Origin: Candidatus Avipropionibacterium avicola
GTDB taxonomy: Bacteria; Actinomycetota; Actinomycetes; Propionibacteriales; Propionibacteriaceae
DNA: 20,913 nt
Direction of reading: 5' to 3'
Assembly (NCBI GenBank): GCA_018715445.1
Contig: DVLP01000400.1
Coordinates: forward strand, 1-20,913
Both the position numbers and the translations under genes were made by a program. The notes below the pieces were generated by a model. That model saw only the letters and a list, made by a program, of their open reading frames with translations, was not told where the DNA came from and did no database searches. This document shows, piece after piece, positions 14,099 to 20,913 of the stretch (within the stretch, counting starts at the first letter, position 1; every line of letters starts with the position of its first letter).

Positions 14099-15232
14099 AT
14101 GATCGACCTGCACATCCCCCTCTTCCGCGCGCACGCCGTGCTGCGAGTGGTGCTTGTGCTGGTGACCGTCGGCATCAACCTGACCCGGACCGCCGACGCG
14201 GCCCGCCCCGCTCTGTTGTGGGCCGTGACCGCCGCGATGGTCGCGGTGACCGTGGCGACGGCACTGCTGTATCCGTACGAGCGACGCCGTCGGTTGGCTG
14301 TCTTCGTGGCCGATGTGGTGCTCACGGTCGCGATGGTGCTGACCACGCCGTACGTCTTCGGGGGCCTGACCACCGGTGGGGTGACCGAGTCGGTCGTCGG
14401 GTTCTGGGCGGTCACCGCACCGTTGGCGGTGGCGCTGTGGCGCGGGTGGCTGATGTCGGGAATCGCGACCGCTGCTGTCGCCGGCGCCGGTCTGGTGATC
14501 GCCGACCGGATCGACATCCAGACGATCGCCGAGAGCATCGTGGTGGTGCTGACCTGTGTCAGCGTCGGATGGTTCACCTCGCAGCTGCGCACCACGACCC
14601 GCGACCGGGAGCAGATGCACGGCATCGCGGCGGCCATGACCGAGCGGCAGCGGCTCTCCAGGATCGTCCACGACGGCGTCCTGCAGGTGCTCGCCATGGT
14701 CGAGCGTGAGGGTCGGGCCCTCGGACCCCGTGGCCTGCGGCTGGCCCGGGCCGCCCATGAGCAGGAGGTGCAGCTGCGCCAACTGCTGCAGGACACCGAC
14801 ATCGAGCTCGGATCGTTGCCCGGTGTCCTGGCCGATGTCACCCACCTCGACCTGTCGGCCGTGCTCGACAAGCACGCGGCCCACGGGGTCTCGATCGCGA
14901 CGCCGCCCGACACCGTGCTGGTCGAGTCGCACCGGGCCGGGGAGATCAACGCCGCCGTGGCCGAAGCCCTGTCGAACGTGCACCGCCATGCCGGACCGGA
15001 TGCCGAGGCCTGGGTGTTGCTCGAGGTCGACGGCGACGAACTGATCATCAGCATCCGCGACAACGGGGTGGGTGGGACCCGCGCCGACTTCGAGGCGGCT
15101 TCCGAGCGTGGACGGATGGGCATGCGACACTCGATCCACGGCCGACTGGCCGATCTGGGCGGGACGGCCGTCCTGCGGACCGAGCCCGGCGAGGGGACCG
15201 AATGGGAGTTCAGGATTCCGGTGGAGGCATGA
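14099..15232 (+). CDS. macS: MacS-like membrane sensor histidine kinase
   Basis: 377 residues. The N-terminal half (to about 162) is a membrane sensor with five to six hydrophobic segments, beginning LFRAHAVLRVVLVLV, which resembles the MacS/DUF5931 sensory domain of actinobacterial kinases. A HisKA_3-type dimerisation region follows with the phospho-acceptor His191 in RIVHDGVLQ. The HATPase region has an N-box around Asn293 (EALSNVHRHAG), DNGVGG (321-326) and GMRHSIHGRL. In Streptomyces, MacRS is linked to morphogenesis and antibiotic control; the signal here is unknown. No strong ribosome site is visible, so translation is probably coupled to the acyltransferase gene 3 bases upstream. Its regulator follows after 6 bases. 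Confidence 0.88.
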   Translation: MIDLHIPLFRAHAVLRVVLVLVTVGINLTRTADAARPALLWAVTAAMVAVTVATALLYPYERRRRLAVFVADVVLTVAMVLTTPYVFGGLTTGGVTESVVGFWAVTAPLAVALWRGWLMSGIATAAVAGAGLVIADRIDIQTIAESIVVVLTCVSVGWFTSQLRTTTRDREQMHGIAAAMTERQRLSRIVHDGVLQVLAMVEREGRALGPRGLRLARAAHEQEVQLRQLLQDTDIELGSLPGVLADVTHLDLSAVLDKHAAHGVSIATPPDTVLVESHRAGEINAAVAEALSNVHRHAGPDAEAWVLLEVDGDELIISIRDNGVGGTRADFEAASERGRMGMRHSIHGRLADLGGTAVLRTEPGEGTEWEFRIPVEA

Positions 15233-15238
15233 GGCACC

Positions 15239-15937
15239 GTGAGTGAGCTGATCGAGGACGAGACGCTGATCCGGCGACGGCTGATGGTCGTCGACGACCA
15301 TCCGATGTGGATCGAGGCGTTGAGCGGGGACCTGGAGGACGACGGGTTCGAGATCGTGGCGACCGCGGCGAACGGGGAGGAGGCCCTGCGGCGTGCCCGG
15401 GCCACCAAACCCGAGGTGCTGTTGATGGACCTGCAGATCCCGGCCCCGGACGGGGCGACCTGCACCGAGATCCTGCTCGACGAGTTCCCCGAGATGTTGG
15501 TGCTGGTCATCTCGGCCAGCGGGGAGCGCGACGACGTGCTGCGGGCGGTCAAGGCCGGGGCCAAGGGCTACATGGTCAAGTCGGCCTCCCCCGAGGAACT
15601 GATCGACGGGGTACGGCGGACCGCTGCCGGGGACGCGGTGTTCACCCCCGGACTGGCCGGTCTGGTGCTGGGGGAGTTCCGCAGGATGGTGACCCGGGCC
15701 GAGGCCCACAACGACACCGGTCCGGCGCTGACCAATCGTGAGATCGAGGTGCTGCGCCAGGTCGCCAAGGGGTTGGCGTACCGGGAGATCGCCGAACGGT
15801 TGGTGGTCTCGCACCGCACCGTGCAGAACCACGTGCAGAACGTGCTGCGCAAGCTGCAACTCCACAACCGGGTCGAACTGGCGTTGTATGCGATCGAACA
15901 GGGCTACCACGACGGGGATCCGAATGCGGTTCGATGA
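15239..15937 (+). CDS. macR: MacR-like LuxR/NarL-family response regulator
   Basis: 232 residues. The receiver domain (about 14-130) has the acidic pocket Asp19/Asp20 in VVDDHP, phospho-acceptor Asp64 in LLMDLQIP and Lys114 in GYMVKSASPEE. A LuxR-type helix-turn-helix occupies about 162-218, including LTNREIEVLRQVAKGL, REIAERLVVSHRTVQNHVQNVLRKL. It should be phosphorylated by the kinase encoded 6 bases upstream and bind DNA as a dimer. Its targets are unknown; the adjoining acyltransferase and small membrane-protein genes are natural candidates. The GTG start is used because GAGG at 15231-15234 precedes it and no earlier start is open. An ATG at 15284 would cut into the receiver strand. Confidence 0.92.
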   Translation: MSELIEDETLIRRRLMVVDDHPMWIEALSGDLEDDGFEIVATAANGEEALRRARATKPEVLLMDLQIPAPDGATCTEILLDEFPEMLVLVISASGERDDVLRAVKAGAKGYMVKSASPEELIDGVRRTAAGDAVFTPGLAGLVLGEFRRMVTRAEAHNDTGPALTNREIEVLRQVAKGLAYREIAERLVVSHRTVQNHVQNVLRKLQLHNRVELALYAIEQGYHDGDPNAVR

Positions 15938-15946
15938 AGGGTGTCG

Positions 15947-16330
15947 ATGATGAGCATCATGCTGATCGTGGGGGTGCTGGCCCTCTGCGTGCTCGTGATG
16001 GGTGGCATCGTCGGCCTGATCGTCTGGGCCTTCCGCGGGTCCCGTGTCCCCGGTGCCCTGGATGACAGCGCCTTCGTCAACGCACCGATCGGACATGCCG
16101 TGGTCACCGACCGCGACTATCTGGGGCTCGAGTTCGCAAACTCCCGCAAGTACCGCGTGACCTACCAGGTCCGTACCGCTGACGGGTTCGAGTTCACCGG
16201 GTGGCAGGACCTCTTCCTGCCGTGGAAGAGCCGGGACGAGTTCGCGGCCGGCACCCAGCACCCGGTGGCCTACCTGCCGTCCGGTCAGACCAGTGAGGTG
16301 CGCGCGGTCGGACCGCATGCCCTGCGCTGA
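15947..16330 (+). CDS. Small membrane-anchored protein, DUF3592-like beta domain
   Basis: 127 residues. One strong membrane helix (about 3-26) is followed by a short basic stretch and a soluble domain. The latter contains RKYRVTYQVRTADGFEFTGWQDL and a VAYLPSGQTSEVRAVG end. That pattern (V-x-Y-x-V-x-G-x-x-Y/F-x-G, later a Tyr-x-P strand) resembles DUF3592, a beta domain of unknown function. The ATG at 15947 is preferred over GTG 15941 and ATG 15950 because GAAGGG (15936-15941) lies 5 bases before it. It starts 9 bases after the regulator stop and is likely the last gene of the acyltransferase/two-component operon. A 16-bp tandem repeat covers its stop codon. Confidence 0.75.
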   Translation: MMSIMLIVGVLALCVLVMGGIVGLIVWAFRGSRVPGALDDSAFVNAPIGHAVVTDRDYLGLEFANSRKYRVTYQVRTADGFEFTGWQDLFLPWKSRDEFAAGTQHPVAYLPSGQTSEVRAVGPHALR

Positions 16331-16363
16331 CGAGTCCCTGCGCTGACGAGTCCCTGCGCTGAC
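16320..16363 (+). repeat. 16-bp tandem repeat (about 2.75 copies) across a stop codon
   Basis: The unit CCCTGCGCTGACGAGT begins at 16320 and 16336, with a third partial copy from 16352 to 16363. The first TGA is the stop of the small membrane protein gene. It fills most of the 47-base gap between two convergent genes, and I see no terminator hairpin there. Confidence 0.93.
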
Positions 16364-16377
16364 CGGGGGAGTGGTGA

Positions 16378-16881
16378 TCAGGCTCGCTCGTCGTCGTCCG
16401 GGAGGACGCGGACCTGCAGGATCCGGGACAACGGGCTGGTCCAGTCCTTGCCCTTGCGTGCCGAGACCATCCCGGTGATCGCCTGGATCAGCCAGCCGAG
16501 GAACAGCCCACCCTGGACCAACGGGATGGCGATGAAGCTCTCGAAGTCGAACCATGGGTCGTACAGCGTGTACGCCACCAAGAGCAGTGGCCAGGCTGCC
16601 AGCATCAGCAGGATCCATGAGAGCTGACCGTTGAACGCCTTGGCCGCCTCTCGCCGGGGTGCGGTGCCCGGCAGGCTGACCGCGTACGAGAGCCCGGGGC
16701 CGATCAGCGGGAGGACGACCGAGGCCTGGGCGATCGCTGCCCGGAGGTTCTCGCGGTCCTGGGCCTCGGTGCTGGCGAACGCGGACGGGACGACCTGATC
16801 CCTGGACGGGGTGGGCGGGACCTTCCACTCCGGCCACGGCTCGGCCTCGTTGACGTCGACCCGGGGAAGTGAGTCGCCCAT
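16378..16881 (-). CDS. DUF4870-like small membrane protein
   Basis: About 167 residues. A hydrophilic N-terminal third rich in Glu/Pro/Trp precedes a membrane part with hydrophobic segments near VVLPLIGPGLSYAVSL, WILLMLAAWPLLLVAYTL and FIAIPLVQGGLFLGWLIQAITG. Between the first two, REAAKAFNGQLSW resembles the AKEALNFQ motif of DUF4870, and RKGKDWTSPLSRIL resembles its basic end before the C-terminal strand. The function of DUF4870 proteins is unknown. ATG 16881 is used. A GTG at 16908 would add nine residues; neither has a clear ribosome site, so the start is uncertain. It is convergent with the gene to its left and divergent from the DAHP synthase gene. Confidence 0.72.
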   Translation of the reverse strand: MGDSLPRVDVNEAEPWPEWKVPPTPSRDQVVPSAFASTEAQDRENLRAAIAQASVVLPLIGPGLSYAVSLPGTAPRREAAKAFNGQLSWILLMLAAWPLLLVAYTLYDPWFDFESFIAIPLVQGGLFLGWLIQAITGMVSARKGKDWTSPLSRILQVRVLPDDDERA

Positions 16882-16954
16882 GAGTTCAGTACACCGCAGT
16901 TCGGTCACCGCGTCCAGAGCCCGGGGCCGTACGGGGGTCGGGGGCCGTAGCGCA

Positions 16955-16960
16955 TAAGCT
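16955..16960 (+). promoter_or_regulatory. Candidate -10 element for near-leaderless DAHP synthase mRNA
   Basis: TAAGCT fits TANNNT and ends seven bases before the GTG at 16968, putting +1 at about 16967. There is no Shine-Dalgarno site between. No good -35 is visible; activity is inferred. Confidence 0.5.
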
Positions 16961-16967
16961 TGGTCGG

Positions 16968-18359
16968 GTGTCGACCCAGACCCGTGACGAGCCGTTGCCC
17001 TCCCTTGCCGATCTGCATGCGCTGAACGCCTTGCAGCAGCCCACCTATCCCGATCAGTCGGCGGTTGAGTCGGTGGTGGCCCAGTTGCGGATCATGCCGC
17101 CCCTGGTGTTTGCCGGTGAGTGCGACGAGCTGCGTCAGAAGATGGCACGGGTCGCGGCCGGTGAAGCCTTCGTCCTGCAGGGTGGTGACTGCGCCGAGAC
17201 CTTCGCCGGGGTGACCGCCGACAACATCCAGCGCAAGCTGCGCGTGCTGCTGTCCATGGCGGTCCTGCTGACCTATGCCGCGCGGGTGCCGGTGGTCAAG
17301 CTCGGCCGGATCGCCGGCCAGTACGCCAAGCCGCGCTCCTCCGACACCGAGACCCGCGACGGGGTCACCCTGCCGGCCTACCGCGGCGACGCGGTGAACG
17401 GGTTCGCCTTCACCCCTGAGGACCGCAAGGTCGACCCGCAGCGCCTGCTCGGGGTCTACAACGCCTCGGCGGCCACGCTGAACCTGACCCGGGCCTTCGT
17501 CACCGGTGGTTTCGCCGACCTGGCCCGCGCCCACACCTGGAACGCGGACTTCGTGAAGCAGTCGCCCGCCGGTGCTCGCTACCAGGCGCTGGCCGACGAG
17601 ATCGAGGGTGCGCTGGCCTTCATGGAGGCCTGTGGCATCGAGGACGAGACCTTCCGTACCGTCGACTTCTACTCCTCGCACGAGGCGTTGCTGCTGGAGT
17701 ACGAGCACGCCCTGACCCGGATCGACTCACGCACCTCCCGTCCGTACGGGGTGTCGGGGCACTTCCTGTGGATCGGGGAGCGGACCCGCCAGCTCGACGG
17801 TCCGCATGTCGAGCTGCTGCGTCACATCCGCAACCCGCTCGGGGTCAAGCTCGGTCCGACCACCACCCCCGAGACCGCGCTCGAGCTGGCCGATCGCCTC
17901 GACCCCGACCACGAGCCGGGTCGGATCACCTTCATCACCCGGATGGGCCACGAGAAGGTGCGTGACATCCTGCCCGGGGTCATCTCGAAGGTGGAGCAGT
18001 CGGGGCGCAAGGTGGCCTGGATCTGCGATCCCATGCACGGCAACACCTTCGCCACCGCCAACGGCTACAAGACCCGTGCCTTCGAGGACGTGATCGACGA
18101 GGTCAACGGCTTCTTCGACGTCCACGAGGGTCTGGGCACCTGGCCCGGAGGCGTCCATGTCGAACTGACCGGCGACGACGTCACCGAGTGCGTCGGAGGT
18201 GCCGACGAGCTGGCCGAGGCCGACCTCGCCAGCCGGTACGAGACCGCCTGTGACCCGCGGTTGAACCGGAACCAGTCGCTGGAGCTGGCCTTCCTGGTGG
18301 CCGAACGGTTGGCCTCGGGACGGATCCAGCGAGCCAGCGAAGTGCCACTGCTCGGCTGA
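16968..18359 (+). CDS. aroG: Class II 3-deoxy-D-arabino-heptulosonate 7-phosphate (DAHP) synthase
   Basis: 463 residues, the normal class II length. It catalyses the first shikimate-pathway step, condensing phosphoenolpyruvate with erythrose 4-phosphate. The metal ligands are all visible: Cys75 (GGDCAET), His357 (DPMHGNT), Glu399 (VHVELTG) and Asp429 (ACDPRLN). Each is exactly 12 less than the M. tuberculosis residues 87, 369, 411 and 441 as I recall them, so the proteins align without gaps between these sites. ITRMGHEK and KLGRIAGQYAKPRSS are further conserved blocks. The GTG start follows a -10-like TAAGCT with no ribosome site, suggesting a leaderless or nearly leaderless transcript. A phosphatase gene starts 27 bases downstream. 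Confidence 0.96.
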   Translation: MSTQTRDEPLPSLADLHALNALQQPTYPDQSAVESVVAQLRIMPPLVFAGECDELRQKMARVAAGEAFVLQGGDCAETFAGVTADNIQRKLRVLLSMAVLLTYAARVPVVKLGRIAGQYAKPRSSDTETRDGVTLPAYRGDAVNGFAFTPEDRKVDPQRLLGVYNASAATLNLTRAFVTGGFADLARAHTWNADFVKQSPAGARYQALADEIEGALAFMEACGIEDETFRTVDFYSSHEALLLEYEHALTRIDSRTSRPYGVSGHFLWIGERTRQLDGPHVELLRHIRNPLGVKLGPTTTPETALELADRLDPDHEPGRITFITRMGHEKVRDILPGVISKVEQSGRKVAWICDPMHGNTFATANGYKTRAFEDVIDEVNGFFDVHEGLGTWPGGVHVELTGDDVTECVGGADELAEADLASRYETACDPRLNRNQSLELAFLVAERLASGRIQRASEVPLLG

Positions 18360-18373
18360 CCGAGACCCTCGGG

Positions 18374-18379
18374 TACGGT
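18374..18379 (+). promoter_or_regulatory. Candidate -10 element before the phosphatase gene
   Basis: TACGGT fits TANNNT and ends seven bases before ATG 18387, the same spacing as at the DAHP synthase gene. It lies in the 27-base gap between the two genes, where no Shine-Dalgarno site is seen. Confidence 0.35.
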
Positions 18380-18386
18380 CGGGACC

Positions 18387-19208
18387 ATGGTCTGGTTGGA
18401 GTTCGATTCCCTGGTCAATGCCCGTGACGTGGGCGGCATCGCCTGTGACGACGGCGGCACGATCCGGCCCGGACAGTTGCTGCGCTCGGACAACCTGCAG
18501 TCATTGACCGAGGCTGACATCACCCAGCTGCTGGAGCTCGGCCTGACCGATGTGGTCGACCTGCGTTCCGAGATCGAGGTCGAGCACGAGGGCCCCGGGC
18601 CGCTGACCCGCCGTCGCGAGGTCACCATCCACCACTTCACCTACCTCCCGAGCAGCGATCACCGGCCCCTGCCGGCCGACGACCCGGCCGACGTCTCGGG
18701 CCCGGAGAATGCTTCGGCGTTGGCCGAGAACGCCCTTCCCTGGATGGGGAAGAAGGCCAGTGTCGACAACGATGACGCGATCGCCGGGCACTACCTGTCC
18801 TATCTGAGTGACCGTCCGCAGGACGTGCTGGGCGCGTTGCGCACGATCGCCCACAGCGACGGCGCCTGCCTGGTCCACTGCGCCGCCGGCAAGGACCGCA
18901 CCGGGACGACGGTGGCCCTGGCGCTGCTGCTGGCCGGCGCCGATCGCGAGGCGGTGGTCGACGACTACGCGGCCAGCGCCGAACGGGTCCCGTTGATCAT
19001 CGACCGGCTGATGGGTTCGCCCCTGTATCGCCAGGACCTGGAGGGTCAGCCCGTGTCCGCCCAGATCACCCGTCCCGAGTCGATGCGAGCGGTGCTGGAC
19101 CATCTCGACCGGACCGCCGGCGGGCCTGAGGCTGCGCTCACCGCACTCGGCTGGACCGCGCAGGACACGGCGGCGATGCGGACGAAGCTGCGGGGCCCGC
19201 AGCAGTGA
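18387..19208 (+). CDS. PtpB-like tyrosine/dual-specificity protein phosphatase
   Basis: 273 residues. It has the CX5R(T) phosphatase loop HCAAGKDRTGT (nucleophile Cys165, Arg171) and the N-terminal NARDVGG motif, both typical of the MptpB/atypical protein-Tyr phosphatase family (DUF-type Y_phosphatase3). The extra Lys and Asp in CAAGKDR are features linked in this family to phosphoinositide as well as phosphotyrosine hydrolysis. There is no signal peptide, so action is probably cytoplasmic unless it is exported by another route. The ATG lacks a ribosome site and may be leaderless. The stop overlaps the next gene's GTG by four bases (GTGA), suggesting coupling to threonine aldolase. Confidence 0.88.
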   Translation: MVWLEFDSLVNARDVGGIACDDGGTIRPGQLLRSDNLQSLTEADITQLLELGLTDVVDLRSEIEVEHEGPGPLTRRREVTIHHFTYLPSSDHRPLPADDPADVSGPENASALAENALPWMGKKASVDNDDAIAGHYLSYLSDRPQDVLGALRTIAHSDGACLVHCAAGKDRTGTTVALALLLAGADREAVVDDYAASAERVPLIIDRLMGSPLYRQDLEGQPVSAQITRPESMRAVLDHLDRTAGGPEAALTALGWTAQDTAAMRTKLRGPQQ

Positions 19209-20236
19209 TCGACCTGCGCAGCGACACCGTCACCCGTCCGACCGAGGCGATGCGTCGCGCCATGACGATGGCCGAGGTCGGTGACGACGTCTACGGCGAG
19301 GACCCGACGGTGGTGGCCCTCGAGGAGCGGGTGGCCGGGCTGCTGGGCCACGAGGCGGGCCTGTTCTGTGCGACCGGGTCGCTGGCGAACGTGCTCGGCG
19401 TCGCCCAGCTCGTCGGCGCCGGGCAGGAACTGTTGTGTGACGAAAAGGCCCACGTCGTACGCGCCGAGCTCGGTGCCCACGCGGCACTCTCAGGGGTGAC
19501 CACCCGCACGTGGGCCACCGGTGACGGACGGATTGACCCGGCCCGGGTGCTGGCCCTGGCCGAGGTGGAGGCCGGGCCGTACCTGGTCCGCACCGGCGCC
19601 ATTGCGGTGGAGGACACCCACAACCTGGCCGGTGGGGTCGTCCAGCCGTACCAGCGGTTGGTGGAACTGTCGCGCGGCGCCCGACGACTCGAGGTCGGGC
19701 TGCACCTGGACGGTGCCCGACTGTGGAATGCCCATGTCGCCAGCGGTGTGGCACTGGCCGAGATCGGCCAGCTGTTCGAAACGGTGAACGTCTGCTTCTC
19801 GAAGGGACTGGGAGCGCCGGTCGGGTCCGTCCTGGTCGGCCCCACCGAGCGGATCGCTGCGGCCCGGGTGCTGCGCAAGAGGCTGGGTGGTGGGTGGCGT
19901 CAGGCCGGGATCCTTGCTGCTGCAGCCATGTACGCCCTTGAGCACCATGTGGATCGGCTGGCCGACGACCACGCGGCAGCCCGCGAGTTTGCCCGGGCCG
20001 TCGAGGAGCGAGCGTCGGACAGTGTGGATCCCGCGGCGGTGGAGACCAACATCGTGATCCTCGACGCGGGGCCCCGTGGCGCCGCCGGGTTGGTCGAGGC
20101 GGCCGCGACCGAAGGGGTAGCACTGTCGGCCCTGGGGTCGGGACTGGTCCGCGCGATCACCCATCTCGACGTGACCCGGTACGAGGCCCGCCAGGCCGGC
20201 GACGTCGTCGGCACCCTGCTGGCCGGGAGGCGGTGA
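19205..20236 (+). CDS. ltaE: Low-specificity L-threonine aldolase-like PLP enzyme
   Basis: 343 residues, a fold-type I PLP enzyme of the beta-eliminating lyase/threonine aldolase family, which splits L-threonine or L-allo-threonine into glycine and acetaldehyde. LRSDTVTRPTEAMRRAM and GDDVYGEDPTV open the protein as in family members. ATGSLAN binds the phosphate side, His83 stacks on the cofactor, Asp169 (HLDGARLWNA) contacts the ring N and Lys200 (CFSKGLGAPVGS) forms the Schiff base. The SGTMAN motif of E. coli LtaE is ATGSLAN here. The GTG start overlaps the phosphatase stop (GTGA). Its own stop lies just before the next gene, with a GGGAGG ribosome site inside its last codons. Confidence 0.9.
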   Translation: MIDLRSDTVTRPTEAMRRAMTMAEVGDDVYGEDPTVVALEERVAGLLGHEAGLFCATGSLANVLGVAQLVGAGQELLCDEKAHVVRAELGAHAALSGVTTRTWATGDGRIDPARVLALAEVEAGPYLVRTGAIAVEDTHNLAGGVVQPYQRLVELSRGARRLEVGLHLDGARLWNAHVASGVALAEIGQLFETVNVCFSKGLGAPVGSVLVGPTERIAAARVLRKRLGGGWRQAGILAAAAMYALEHHVDRLADDHAAAREFARAVEERASDSVDPAAVETNIVILDAGPRGAAGLVEAAATEGVALSALGSGLVRAITHLDVTRYEARQAGDVVGTLLAGRR

Positions 20237-20238
20237 CG

Positions 20239-20874
20239 ATGTCGTTCACCGGGATCCCCATCGCGGCCCTGGACTTCTACGACGACCTGGAGCTCGACAA
20301 CAGCCGGACCTTCTGGCAGGCCAACAAGCAACGGTGGGAGCGTGACGTCCGGGATCCGTTGCTCGCGCTGGCCGACTTCCTCGCACCCGAGTTCGGCGAG
20401 GCCAAGCTGTTCCGTCCGTACCGCGACGTGCGGTTCTCCAAGGACAAGTCGCCCTACAAGACCCACCAGGGACTCTTCGTACGGACCGGGCCCTCAGCCG
20501 GGTACTACGTCCAGGTCGATGCTGCCGGTGTGATGATCTCGGCCGGTTGGTATGCCGCCGATTCGCCTACGCTGCAAGCGATCCGTCACCACATCGATGC
20601 CGATGGCAGCCGGCTGCGTCGTCTGCTCGATCGGTTGGAGACGGCCGGGTGGACCGTCGGCGGCGACACCCTCGTGACCGCGCCGCGCGGCTGGTCCGTC
20701 GATCACCCCCACATCGACCTGCTGCGGCACAAGAGCCTGACCGTACGGCGTTGCTTCGACAACGACCCGGCCATGGAGACACCGGCCTTCGCCGCCGTGG
20801 TCGCCGACCACTGGCGCCGGACCGAACCCCTGCTGGCTTGGCTCAGCGAAGCCGTCGACGACCCCGACGCCTGA
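20239..20874 (+). CDS. DUF2461 family protein (TIGR02453-like), unknown function
   Basis: 211 residues, cytoplasmic. It begins FTGIPIAALDFYDDLELDNSRTFW-type sequence and contains FRPYRDVRFSKDKSPYKTHQG, followed by GYYVQVDAAGVMISAGWY. These are signature blocks of DUF2461, a conserved family without known biochemical activity. The length is normal, so the gene is complete. ATG 20239 is preferred to GTG 20233 because GGAGG (20226-20230) is 8 bases before the former and only 2 before the latter. It probably ends the operon that includes the phosphatase and threonine aldolase genes; a partial palindrome follows at the window edge. Confidence 0.88.
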   Translation: MSFTGIPIAALDFYDDLELDNSRTFWQANKQRWERDVRDPLLALADFLAPEFGEAKLFRPYRDVRFSKDKSPYKTHQGLFVRTGPSAGYYVQVDAAGVMISAGWYAADSPTLQAIRHHIDADGSRLRRLLDRLETAGWTVGGDTLVTAPRGWSVDHPHIDLLRHKSLTVRRCFDNDPAMETPAFAAVVADHWRRTEPLLAWLSEAVDDPDA

Positions 20875-20884
20875 CCCGCTCCCC

Positions 20885-20913
20885 GAGCCCGTCGAGAGCC
20901 GGCGGATGGGCTC
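20885..20913 (+). repeat. Inverted repeat at window end, possible REP-like unit or terminator
   Basis: GAGCCC (20885-20890) pairs with GGGCTC (20908-20913) across a 17-base spacer. The left side, CCCCGAGCCCGTCGAGAG, resembles the GAGCC-GTCGA type palindromic repeats found in GC-rich genomes. The element may continue past the window, so terminator and dispersed repeat cannot be separated. Confidence 0.4.

Noticed and set aside
13088..16837. A 1249-codon open frame on the minus strand, the longest in the window
   Set aside because: It runs antisense to the second acyltransferase, kinase, regulator and small membrane protein genes, all of which have clear motifs. Its translation is a low-complexity Gly/Pro/Arg/His/Gln mix, the usual result of GC-rich codon bias.
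1..20913. CRISPR array, tRNA/rRNA genes, insertion sequences, prophage or defence genes
   Set aside because: I saw no regularly spaced repeats, RNA gene signatures, transposase or integrase motifs, or known defence domains. The genes are housekeeping or unnamed membrane and enzyme families with uniform composition.

Overview
The window is strongly GC-rich, densely packed, and reads as ordinary chromosome of a high-GC Gram-positive (Actinobacteria). Indicators are a ferredoxin-type siroheme sulfite reductase with the Tyr/Cys pair known from mycobacteria, a class II DAHP synthase whose metal residues align at a constant offset with the M. tuberculosis enzyme, a MacS/MacR-like two-component pair, an NlpC/P60 wall hydrolase and several start codons that look leaderless. 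A Propionibacteriaceae-like host is possible, but that is only inference. I saw no transposase, integrase, phage gene, tRNA, rRNA or CRISPR array.

Layout. (1) 1-2293: the tail of an exported NlpC/P60 hydrolase followed by a strong terminator hairpin, then a Tat/lipoprotein-type HExxH metallopeptidase and a small SRPBCC-like protein carrying a perfect 18-bp internal tandem duplication. (2) 2294-8525: an assimilatory sulfate-reduction operon. Its 306-bp leader holds an AT-rich promoter, a Cys-codon-ending leader peptide and a series of stem-loops. It is followed by sulfite reductase, APS reductase, CysD, CysN and a fused siroheme synthase, with overlaps or gaps of only a few bases. CysD/CysN make APS, CysH reduces it to sulfite, the siroheme enzyme reduces sulfite to sulfide, and CysG supplies the siroheme. 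No APS kinase is present, which fits the direct APS route. (3) 8529-10497 (minus strand): esterase, small two-helix membrane protein, and a divergent PNPOx-family flavoprotein. (4) 10541-12256: a large unrecognised polytopic membrane protein. (5) 12328-16330: two tandem PlsC-type acyltransferases, a MacS-like histidine kinase, its LuxR-type response regulator, and a small anchored protein, probably one operon. (6) 16378-16881 (minus): a DUF4870-like membrane protein. (7) 16968-20874: class II DAHP synthase, a PtpB-like phosphatase, threonine aldolase and a DUF2461 protein.

The most interesting element is the sulfur operon leader. A 29-codon ORF whose start lies about where transcription should begin ends in Cys-Leu-Cys-Arg-stop. 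A GC-rich hairpin covers the last Cys, Arg and stop codons, and three further stem-loops precede the first structural gene. This is what a cysteine-responsive translational attenuator would look like. Second-tier points are an HX4E (not HX4D) acyltransferase beside an HX4D paralogue, a PNPOx-like protein with an altered FMN loop and C-terminus, and a recurring arrangement of a -10-like hexamer 6-7 bases before start codons.
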